10,388 nt of DNA from Candidatus Nomurabacteria bacterium RIFOXYD2_FULL_35_12 (GTDB taxonomy: Bacteria > Patescibacteriota > Minisyncoccia > Phycocordibacterales > UBA9973): the NCBI GenBank assembly GCA_001786365.1, contig MFWK01000020.1:7354-17741 (forward strand), read 5' to 3'. Each line of letters opens with the position of its first letter. Position 1 is the first letter of the stretch. Position numbers and translations under genes: made by a program. Positions 1-5,394 of the stretch are shown one piece after another. The notes under the pieces are model-generated. The model saw nothing but the letters and a program-made list of their open reading frames with translations, had not been told where the DNA came from and made no database searches.

Positions 1-208
1 CGATTTCTACGATTTCTGCGTCTACTTTTGCGCCTGCAATATATGGGGTACCGATAGTTGTGTCTTTTCCGTCATCAACGAGAAGAACCTTATCAAAAGA
101 CAGCTTGTCCCCTTTCTTGTATTCCCCTATCATTTTCTCAATAGAAACGAGGCTCCCTTTGGAGACTTTGTATTGCTTTCCGCCTGTTTGTATTACTGCA
201 AATTCCAT
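1..208 (-). CDS. rplU: Large-subunit ribosomal protein L21, N-terminal part (runs off the left edge)
   Basis: This is the first 69 codons of ribosomal protein L21, a 23S rRNA-binding protein of the 50S subunit. The reading starts MEFAVIQTGGKQYKV, the hallmark L21 start with the TGGKQYKV signature at residues 8-15. It continues with a lysine-rich strand, then DKVLLVDDGKDTTIGTPYIAGAKVDAEIVEI, matching the family pattern of KVLLV...GTPYV.GA.V.AEV. The ATG at 206-208 is chosen because it gives the canonical family N terminus, and a predicted -10 box ends 6 bases upstream, so the mRNA may be leaderless. The C-terminal third lies outside the window, where rpmA (L27) is often the next gene in bacteria, but that cannot be seen here. 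The gene is divergent from the AI-2E-family gene, and the two promoters overlap. Confidence 0.95.
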   Translation of the reverse strand, partial: MEFAVIQTGGKQYKVSKGSLVSIEKMIGEYKKGDKLSFDKVLLVDDGKDTTIGTPYIAGAKVDAEIVEI

Positions 209-211
209 GCT

Positions 212-239
212 TTGATACTAGCTTAAATTTTGATATAAT
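212..239 (+). promoter_or_regulatory. Predicted extended -10 promoter of the AI-2E-family gene
   Basis: A -35 TTGATA (212-217), a 16-base spacer and a consensus -10 TATAAT (234-239) lie on the plus strand. A TG dinucleotide one base before the -10 (231-232) makes it an extended -10. The predicted start of transcription is at about 246-247, which coincides with the second ATG (247). The first ATG (238) lies inside the -10 box and would not be in the mRNA. Confidence 0.7.
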
Positions 240-243
240 GCAA
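215..243 (-). promoter_or_regulatory. Predicted promoter of rplU
   Basis: On the minus strand there is a -35 TTGCAT (238-243), a 17-base spacer and a -10 TAGTAT (215-220). Six bases then separate it from the rplU ATG at 208, so transcription should start at or next to the start codon. No Shine-Dalgarno sequence is present. The -35 overlaps the -10 of the divergent promoter on the other strand. Assigned by consensus matching only. Confidence 0.55.
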
Positions 244-246
244 GAC

Positions 247-1254
247 ATGCAAACAAAAACTATAGAAAAGTATTTTTTCTTCGGTCTATTATCAGCAACT
301 TTGATTTTTGCTTTCTTTATTTTCCAACCTTTCTGGATTGTGCTGGTCTTGGGAGCTTCTTTGTCTATAGTCCTATATCCTGTATATCTTTGGCTAAAAA
401 AGATTAATTTATCAAACTCCCTTGCCTCTATCTTAACCTTGCTTTTCTTTATTATTGTACTTTGTATTCCATTTTTTGGAGTCGGCTCCATCGTTTTTAA
501 TCAATCTCAAGATCTTTACCGTTCAGTTGTAAACAATGGAAATTCATTACCTCTTTTAGATTCATTCGAGAATAAAATAAATAAAATACTGCCAAACGAT
601 GCACCATTTAAAATGAAAGAAGCGATTTCTACTTTTCTTTCTTTTTTGACGAGCAACATTACAAATATTTTTAACACCACTATCACCGCAGTATTTTCAT
701 TCGTATTATTGCTCTTGAGTATTTTCTATTTTTTGAAAGATGGAGAAAGCTGGAGAAAAACTTTTCTTAAAATAAGTCCTCTTTCGGATGCTGATGACGA
801 AAAAATATTGAATAAACTTTCCAGAACAATCAATAGTGTAATAAAAGGATATCTCCTGATTGCTTTTATTCAAGGAACATTGATGGCGATAGGACTAGCT
901 ATTTTCCATGTTCCAAATTGGGCACTCTGGGGAGCAGTAGCAGGTGTGGCTTCTATTTTGCCACCTTTTGGCACAGCTGTAGTTTCAATTCCTGCGGTGA
1001 TTTTTCTTTATACAACAGGACAGACAGGCTTGGCGCTCGGACTTTTAATATGGGCTACTTTAATAGTTGGACTAGGTGACAATTTATTATCGCCATTTAT
1101 TGTCGGACATAATATAAAAATACCTCCATTTTTAATCCTCTTCTCTGTATTAGGTGGTATTTCCCTTCTCGGGCCTGTGGGTATCTTGATCGGGCCACTC
1201 ACTGTTTCACTACTTTATGCTTTGACTGAAATTTATCGAAGTGAATTCCAATAG
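247..1254 (+). CDS. AI-2E/PerM-family polytopic membrane transporter
   Basis: A 335-residue inner-membrane protein of the AI-2E transporter (PerM, formerly UPF0118) family. Members are exporters or permeases of poorly defined substrate; the name comes from E. coli TqsA and does not show that AI-2 is transported here. Hydrophobic segments occur near residues 10-50 (two helices), 58-85 and 147-165, then a dense C-terminal block from about 212 to the end. A soluble stretch with KDGESW and a lysine-rich segment (about 165-200) lies between. The family's C-terminal signature is clear: GDNLLSPFIVG, then PPFLILFSVLGGISLLGPVGILIGPL. Length is close to the usual 340-370. The start at 247 is preferred over the ATG at 238 because the earlier one overlaps a consensus -10. 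The stop is TAG. cysS follows 27 bases downstream on the same strand, so co-transcription is possible without a functional link. Confidence 0.88.
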   Translation: MQTKTIEKYFFFGLLSATLIFAFFIFQPFWIVLVLGASLSIVLYPVYLWLKKINLSNSLASILTLLFFIIVLCIPFFGVGSIVFNQSQDLYRSVVNNGNSLPLLDSFENKINKILPNDAPFKMKEAISTFLSFLTSNITNIFNTTITAVFSFVLLLLSIFYFLKDGESWRKTFLKISPLSDADDEKILNKLSRTINSVIKGYLLIAFIQGTLMAIGLAIFHVPNWALWGAVAGVASILPPFGTAVVSIPAVIFLYTTGQTGLALGLLIWATLIVGLGDNLLSPFIVGHNIKIPPFLILFSVLGGISLLGPVGILIGPLTVSLLYALTEIYRSEFQ

Positions 1255-1281
1255 ATAAAATCTATATAAAATTAAACAAAT

Positions 1282-2667
1282 ATGACTTTAAAATTTTACA
1301 ACACTCTGTCACGAACAAAAGAAGACTTCTCCCTTATCAATAAAAAAGAAGTTTTGTTTTACACTTGCGGACCGACAGTTTATGGCTATCCTCATATTGG
1401 AAATTACCGTGCATATATCTTTGCTGATACTTTAAAACGAGTTTTATTGTATAACGGATTTAAAGTTAAACACATAATGAATCTGACTGATGTGGATGAC
1501 AAGACTATCCGTGATTCAAAAAAAGAAGGAAAAACATTACGGGAATTTACTGAATTTTATACAGAAGAATTTAAAAAAGATATAAAATCTCTAAACATCG
1601 TCAACCCTAAAAAATTCACCAAAGCAACGGATTACATCCATGAGATGGTTGAAATTATAGAAAAATTACTTCATAAAAAATTTGCATATAAAAGCAAAGA
1701 TGGAAGTATTTATTTTGACATAAAAAGATTTTCCGCCCAAGGCGGATCCGCCTCTGGCGGAAAAGGCTATGGCCAACTGTCCCACCTAGATATGAGCTCG
1801 TTAAAAAAGAATGCCGGAGGTAGAATAATAAAAGATGAATATGAAAAAGACAATATCCAAGATTTTGCCCTTTGGAAAGCTTGGGATGAAAAAGATGGAG
1901 ATGTATTTTGGAACACCACCTTGGGTAAAGGACGACCAGGCTGGCACATTGAATGCTCGGCAATGTCTATGTCTAACCTCGGAGAACAAATAGATATACA
2001 TACAGGGGGGGTAGATAATATTTTCCCCCATCATGAAAATGAAAAAGCGCAATCCGAAGGCGCCACCGGAAAACAATTTGTAAAATATTGGATGCATAAC
2101 GAATGGGTTTTAGTAGACCAGAAAAAGATGGCAAAGTCAGAGCATAATTTTTATACTTTGAGTGATTTAAGAGCTAAAGGAATTGACCCAGTTGCCTATA
2201 GATTCTGGCTTTTAATGGCTAATTACCGCACTAGAGTAAACTTCGTCTGGGAAGCCTTAGAAGGCGCAGAAACGGCCCTAAAACGCCTATATAACCTCTA
2301 TTTAGGGCTCGGAGATGAAACAGGCAATATAAACAAAGAATACAACCATAAATTCAAAAATTATCTAGAAGACGACCTAGACACACCGAGAGCATTGACT
2401 GTTCTTTGGGATGTCTTGAAAGATGGAAATATTTCCAATGCCGACAAGAAAGCTACGGTTTTAGATTTTGATAAAGTGCTTGGACTTGGCTTCGCAGATA
2501 TTAAAACAGAAAAAATTCCAGAGGAAGTAGAAAAGTTGGTAACTGCTCGCGAAGAGGCGCGAAAAAATAAAGACTTCAAAAAATCCGACGAACTTCGTAA
2601 AGAAATAAATTCTCTGGGTTACGAAGTTAAGGACACAGCTGAAGGACCCCGCCTGCAACAGCTGTAG
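1282..2667 (+). CDS. cysS: Cysteinyl-tRNA synthetase with an in-frame palindromic insert
   Basis: Class I aminoacyl-tRNA synthetase that charges tRNA-Cys with cysteine in the cytosol; 461 residues, the usual size. The N-terminal FYTCGPTVYGYPHIGN carries the HIGH-type motif (37-41). The KMSKS loop reads KMAKS (282-286). The zinc site is intact: C29, C225 (in WHIECSAMSM), H250 and E254, with the same 25 and 4 residue steps as E. coli C209, H234 and E238. However, the C29-C225 distance is about 15 residues longer than in E. coli, largely because of a Gly/Ser/Ala segment at 151-161 encoded by a near-perfect palindrome. The C terminus ends AEGPRLQQL, inside another inverted repeat. A weak TATAAA lies 11 bases before the ATG, with no clear -35 and no Shine-Dalgarno. 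It faces the homoserine-dehydrogenase-like gene tail to tail, 36 bases apart. Confidence 0.97.
   Translation: MTLKFYNTLSRTKEDFSLINKKEVLFYTCGPTVYGYPHIGNYRAYIFADTLKRVLLYNGFKVKHIMNLTDVDDKTIRDSKKEGKTLREFTEFYTEEFKKDIKSLNIVNPKKFTKATDYIHEMVEIIEKLLHKKFAYKSKDGSIYFDIKRFSAQGGSASGGKGYGQLSHLDMSSLKKNAGGRIIKDEYEKDNIQDFALWKAWDEKDGDVFWNTTLGKGRPGWHIECSAMSMSNLGEQIDIHTGGVDNIFPHHENEKAQSEGATGKQFVKYWMHNEWVLVDQKKMAKSEHNFYTLSDLRAKGIDPVAYRFWLLMANYRTRVNFVWEALEGAETALKRLYNLYLGLGDETGNINKEYNHKFKNYLEDDLDTPRALTVLWDVLKDGNISNADKKATVLDFDKVLGLGFADIKTEKIPEEVEKLVTAREEARKNKDFKKSDELRKEINSLGYEVKDTAEGPRLQQL
1729..1764. repeat. Twin-hairpin palindromic element inside cysS (28-base type)
   Basis: The core at 1733-1760 is two 5-bp stems, each CCGCC/GGCGG, with 3-base loops (CAA and TCT) and an AT linker. 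Flanking TTTT and AAAA extend it to a 36-base inverted repeat whose 18-base arms differ at two positions. The middle 12 bases (1741-1752) are a perfect palindrome. It is read in frame as F-SAQGGSASGG-K (residues 150-161), between the family-typical YFDIKRF and YGQLSHLD, where other cysteinyl-tRNA synthetases have only a short loop. A copy in dnaJ has the same lengths and codon phase. Confidence 0.85.
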
Positions 2668-2681
2668 CAACTGCGGGCAGG
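2648..2681. repeat. Imperfect inverted repeat over the cysS stop codon
   Basis: Nine-base arms CCCGCCTGC (2648-2656) and GCGGGCAGG (2673-2681) pair with one mismatch and one G-U. The TAG stop (2665-2667) sits in the loop, so the last residues of CysS are encoded by the left arm. The loop also holds the small palindrome CAGCTG. It lies between convergent genes and could act as a terminator, but no T-run follows on the plus strand. On the minus strand a run of six Ts precedes the hairpin rather than following it. Alternatively it is another dispersed palindrome that supplied a new stop. Confidence 0.45.
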
Positions 2682-2703
2682 AAAAAATTTCTAAGATATA
2701 ATT

Positions 2704-3669
2704 CTAAGGGCACAATCTATTGTAGTCATCTATCATGGCTGACGTGGTTGGTTCTATTCCAGCCCCAGGTCCTGAAAGAGTATACTTTCCTCCCGCCCCT
2801 AATTTTCCTTCAATGATATGAATCGCATTTCCAACTCCACCTGGTAGCCAAGACATAAAATCCGAAAAACCGTTTACTTTGCGAAAACCTCCGAAAATAT
2901 TCCAACCTTCAATCTTTGTCTTAAATCCTTTGCCTAGAAATTTTATACCAACAGTAAGTGCACTATTTGAGAAAGAAACCACTAAACGATAATCTTCTCC
3001 TTTGTCGCACAAATTTTTTAATCTAAGTGATGTTTGACTGAAAGACCCGAGTGCTTTAGGTGTTAAGAACTTCTTCTTAGATAAAACAGTGTTAAAAAAC
3101 ACGCATGTTTTGCGCGCAATGTCAGAAAGCTCCCCGTTAATAAGACTGAGCGAATCATTAGCACCGGGCTCTGCGTAGCCCAACTTCCCTGCTTCTGCAC
3201 ATGCTTCACCTAGAGTTCGGCCGTGACGCATTTCATCAAAAATAAAATTTAGTGTTCCATTAAGGACGACATGGATCTGCACAAATTTACTATTCGGATT
3301 ACGATCTTTTGTATAATTGAGAATCTTTGTACCACCACCAACTGTGGCACTGAAACCAATCTTATTAAAATAAGGTTTCAATTCTTTTGCATGGTAAGCA
3401 ATGGCACCCTTTTCGCACGTAATAACCGGAATACCAACCTCTACACATTTGAGAATATAATTTCGTGCTGCTTCACCCTTATCAAGAGTAGAGATAGCAA
3501 CAAAAACAGCCTCGGGCATATGTTGTGTAAGTAACTGTTCAAAAGATGGGCCTGTTTGATTTCTTCGGAATTGAAAACATACTTTACAACCTTGAATTTC
3601 GAGACGTTCTAAAAGACGTCTTGCAATAGCACCCACACCTATAATCGCAACTTTTTTTATTTTTTTCAT
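2704..3669 (-). CDS. Homoserine-dehydrogenase-like NAD(P)-dependent oxidoreductase
   Basis: A 321-residue cytosolic protein matching the single-domain homoserine dehydrogenase fold. That enzyme interconverts aspartate semialdehyde and homoserine on the Thr/Met pathway. Seen in order: Rossmann GVGAIA (11-16), with two arginines near the end of the second strand (35-36) that hint at NADP; CEKGA (85-89) where the family has TANKG/A; ATVGGGTKIL (108-117); VLNGTLNFI (135-143); GYAE (164-167); catalytic-type D183 and K187 in SDIARK; and C-terminal SGPGAGIEPTTSAMIDD (299-315). The signature loop between GYAE and the lysine is altered: it reads G-x3-D rather than G-x-D. There is no ACT domain. No other Thr/Met or lysine gene lies nearby, which is odd for a lineage usually lacking amino-acid synthesis. 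It is isolated by a terminator upstream and a convergent gene downstream. Substrate remains uncertain. Confidence 0.8.
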   Translation of the reverse strand: MKKIKKVAIIGVGAIARRLLERLEIQGCKVCFQFRRNQTGPSFEQLLTQHMPEAVFVAISTLDKGEAARNYILKCVEVGIPVITCEKGAIAYHAKELKPYFNKIGFSATVGGGTKILNYTKDRNPNSKFVQIHVVLNGTLNFIFDEMRHGRTLGEACAEAGKLGYAEPGANDSLSLINGELSDIARKTCVFFNTVLSKKKFLTPKALGSFSQTSLRLKNLCDKGEDYRLVVSFSNSALTVGIKFLGKGFKTKIEGWNIFGGFRKVNGFSDFMSWLPGGVGNAIHIIEGKLGAGGKYTLSGPGAGIEPTTSAMIDDYNRLCP

Positions 3670-3699
3670 ATTTTAATTTTTATTTATAGATACTTACTA

Positions 3700-3728
3700 A
3701 AAAACGACCTTTATTTGAGGTCGTTTTT
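3700..3728. terminator. Bidirectional intrinsic terminator
   Basis: An 11-bp perfect stem, arms 3700-3710 (AAAAACGACCT) and 3718-3728, encloses a 7-base loop. The arms end in A and T runs, so a U-tract is produced on either strand (six on the minus strand). It lies upstream of the homoserine-dehydrogenase-like gene and downstream of the dnaJ/membrane-protein unit. Its likely job is to stop leftward transcripts from that unit. Confidence 0.75.
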
Positions 3729-3771
3729 GAAAGTTCGTAGTTTAGTTTTTTAAAAAATTACAAACGCTCTA

Positions 3772-3810
3772 AGACAACCTCAAATTGTAGGGTTGTAGTG
3801 GCGGTTGTCT
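3772..3810. other. Inverted repeat in the 215-base gap after the membrane-protein gene
   Basis: Perfect 8-bp arms AGACAACC (3772-3779) and GGTTGTCT (3803-3810) enclose 23 bases. An inner alternative pairing CAACC/GGTTG also exists (3775-3779 with about 3791-3795). No T-run follows on either strand, and no ORF or tRNA-like cloverleaf was found. It could be a 3' UTR structure, a small RNA or a repeat. The rest of 3670-3883 holds only the terminator and AT-rich sequence. Confidence 0.4.
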
Positions 3811-3883
3811 GATTATTTTGTATGTTTAAAATCATATCTTTCATACATGAAATTATATCACTAGGTGCAAAAATTGCAATAAT

Positions 3884-4459
3884 TTATTTGAAAATCTTCT
3901 TGCGATATAAAATAAATATCTCAATCAGATTAAATACAGCTAGATAAACTAAGAAAGAATATATTGTAAAAGACCAATTTTTGATTATTAAAAGACCAAG
4001 AATGTTATTAAAAATATCCGCAAAGTAAACTGAATTTGTTTCTGTTTCCGGAAATTTCCAAGATTTTATAAAAGTAGGTATAAAAGCTAATCCGTCAGAA
4101 AGTATAGCGAAAAGAATTGATATGCTTAAATTATGAGTATAAATATAAAATACTAAAGATGTTAAAGACAATACTCCACAAATCATATCTAACTTAGTTA
4201 ATTCCCAATACGCATTTTTATTTCTTAAAGAAAAAACTATCACTAAAAGAGATCCAGCTCCAGCCAAAAATACAGGCAGAGAGGCTAAACCAGCTCCCGC
4301 TTTAAGCTGAAAGAATACTCCAATGAATGGGGCCAACATCCATATAAACCATGAAACCAGATTCGGCTTTGTCTGTCCACGAAAAATATTTCTAAAATAG
4401 AAAAAGAAAGCTACCAGACTTACGAGCACTGTGAAATAAATTATATATTCTGGAAGCAT
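3884..4459 (-). CDS. Seven-helix membrane protein with PQ-loop-like repeats, function unknown
   Basis: A 191-residue, very hydrophobic protein with about seven predicted membrane helices (near residues 4-22, 35-52, 57-77, 89-108, 110-131, 146-160 and 163-185) and a basic C terminus. Two similar loop-plus-helix stretches stand out. The first, at 22-40, has RGQTKPNLVSWFIW; the second, at 127-150, has IPTFIKSWKFPETETNSVYF. A proline-containing loop before a helix, repeated about three helices apart, recalls the PQ-loop/SWEET transporter architecture, but I cannot assign the family firmly. The ATG lies 3 bases after the dnaJ stop. An AGAGGG sequence in the last dnaJ codons, about 11 bases upstream, may serve as its ribosome-binding site. 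It is the only clear Shine-Dalgarno-like site in the window, which fits translation from within an operon. The stop is TAA. Confidence 0.75.
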   Translation of the reverse strand: MLPEYIIYFTVLVSLVAFFFYFRNIFRGQTKPNLVSWFIWMLAPFIGVFFQLKAGAGLASLPVFLAGAGSLLVIVFSLRNKNAYWELTKLDMICGVLSLTSLVFYIYTHNLSISILFAILSDGLAFIPTFIKSWKFPETETNSVYFADIFNNILGLLIIKNWSFTIYSFLVYLAVFNLIEIFILYRKKIFK

Positions 4460-4462
4460 AAA

Positions 4463-5350
4463 TTATATTCCCTCTTTTTTAAGCTCTTCTATTATTTCGC
4501 GAGCTCTCTTGGAAATCTTACTAGGTATTTTTACATTTATTATTATATTTAAATCACCATTTTTGCCATTCTTTACAGCTTCACCATAACCCGTCATTCT
4601 GAGAGTCTGCCCACTATGAATACCAGAAGGTATATTTACAGAAACTTCTTCTTCACGACGAAGCACACCTTTGCCTTTACATGTCTCACAGATTTCTTTT
4701 GGCACTTCACCAGCACCTAAACAAACTTCACAGATTTTTGTATTCGCAATGTTTCCAAAAATTGTTCTCTTTGATTCACGAATTTGCCCTTGTCCGTTAC
4801 AAGTCTTACAAGTCATCATTCCAGAGCCGACTTTGGCACCAGAGCCATGACAAACAAGACAAGATGATGTCTTTGTAATTAAAATTTTTCTTATAGTTCC
4901 TAAAATAGATTCAGTAAAAGTAATTTGAATTTCTGTAGAAATATCTCTGCCACGTCTTTGCTTACCACCCCAGCCAGAGGCTGGTCCGCCTCCGGCGGAA
5001 AAAAAATCACTAAAAATATCATTTAAATTTCCAAAATCAAACTCTGCTCCGGCTCCTTGAAATCCACCATTTTGAAATCCAGAAAAGTCAAAACCTTCAA
5101 ATCCGCCTGAGCCACCCCTAAAACCACCTTGTCCCATATTTTCAAAACCAGATCCAAACTGATCGTATTTTGAACGTTTAGCATCGTCAGAAAGCACCTG
5201 ATAAGCTTCATTTATTTGCTTAAATTTTGCCTCATCGCCTTCTTTTTTATCAGGATGATATTTATGCGCCAACTTATAAAAAGCCTTTTTTATTTCGTCT
5301 TTAGACGCACCCTTATCAACACCTAATACATTGTAATAATCTTTAGACAT
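4463..5350 (-). CDS. dnaJ: DnaJ-type co-chaperone lacking the second C-terminal domain
   Basis: Hsp40 co-chaperone that stimulates DnaK ATPase and delivers unfolded clients. From the chosen start it is 295 residues, against about 375 for typical DnaJ. Seen in order: J domain (2-65) with HPD at 32-34; Gly/Phe-rich linker (about 66-130); first client-binding domain; and four zinc-binding CxxCxGxG motifs (cysteines 164/167, 181/184, 207/210 and 221/224). The family's IPSGI..GQTLRM.GYGE and GDL segment follows. The chain then jumps to KISKRAREIIEELKKEGI, which resembles the extreme C-terminal helix of DnaJ, so most of client-binding domain II is missing. A palindromic element encodes residues 117-128 of the linker. 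The ATG at 5350 is preferred over that at 5359 because the latter lies in a -10 box, and MSKDYYNVLG is the family start. The stop is TAA. Confidence 0.92.
   Translation of the reverse strand: MSKDYYNVLGVDKGASKDEIKKAFYKLAHKYHPDKKEGDEAKFKQINEAYQVLSDDAKRSKYDQFGSGFENMGQGGFRGGSGGFEGFDFSGFQNGGFQGAGAEFDFGNLNDIFSDFFSAGGGPASGWGGKQRRGRDISTEIQITFTESILGTIRKILITKTSSCLVCHGSGAKVGSGMMTCKTCNGQGQIRESKRTIFGNIANTKICEVCLGAGEVPKEICETCKGKGVLRREEEVSVNIPSGIHSGQTLRMTGYGEAVKNGKNGDLNIIINVKIPSKISKRAREIIEELKKEGI
4970..5002. repeat. Twin-hairpin palindromic element inside dnaJ (28-base type)
   Basis: The core at 4971-4998 has the same layout as the cysS copy: stem CAGCC/GGCTG with loop AGA, linker GT, then stem CCGCC/GGCGG with loop TCC, followed by an A-run on the plus strand. 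Relative to cysS, one base pair of the first stem has changed from G-C to A-T on both arms, so pairing is kept. Read on the minus strand in the same codon phase as in cysS, it encodes FSAGGGPASGW in the Gly/Phe linker. It is probably an insertion, since it lies just before the GRDIS start of the client-binding domain. Confidence 0.8.
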
Positions 5351-5357
5351 AGCTTGC

Positions 5358-5385
5358 ATTCTAATTCGTAATTCGTAATTGTCAA
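5358..5385 (-). promoter_or_regulatory. Predicted promoter of dnaJ
   Basis: A perfect -35 TTGACA (5380-5385), a 16-base spacer and a -10 TAGAAT (5358-5363) lie on the minus strand. Seven bases separate the -10 from the ATG at 5350, so a leaderless mRNA is predicted. The -10 and its downstream bases (TAGAATGCAAG) closely match those of the AI-2E-family promoter (TATAATGCAAG). The site lies just after the ATPase gene stop, so dnaJ can be transcribed on its own. No CIRCE-type heat-shock operator was seen. Confidence 0.7.
5362..5380. repeat. Short tandem repeat forming the dnaJ promoter spacer
   Basis: A 7-base unit TAATTCG is repeated about 2.7 times. It fills the stretch between the -35 and -10 boxes of the dnaJ promoter almost exactly. 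Gain or loss of one unit would shift the spacer from 16 to 23 or 9 bases, so copy number would matter for expression. Confidence 0.6.
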
Positions 5386-5394
5386 TTTTTAATT

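Noticed and set aside
138..491. 117-residue leftward frame across the rplU start and AI-2E gene
   Set aside because: Overlaps two well-supported genes, with lysine-rich translation and no recognisable motif; a shadow frame.
1729..1764. Palindromes considered as CRISPR repeats or attachment sites
   Set aside because: They are single, scattered, inside coding frames and without spacers or integrase genes.
1655..2097. Several leftward frames opposite cysS
   Set aside because: They lie antisense to conserved CysRS motifs and have no family features.
3670..3883. Possible tRNA or small gene in the largest gap
   Set aside because: No T-loop or acceptor stem pattern and no ORF with a plausible product; only a terminator and one inverted repeat were found.
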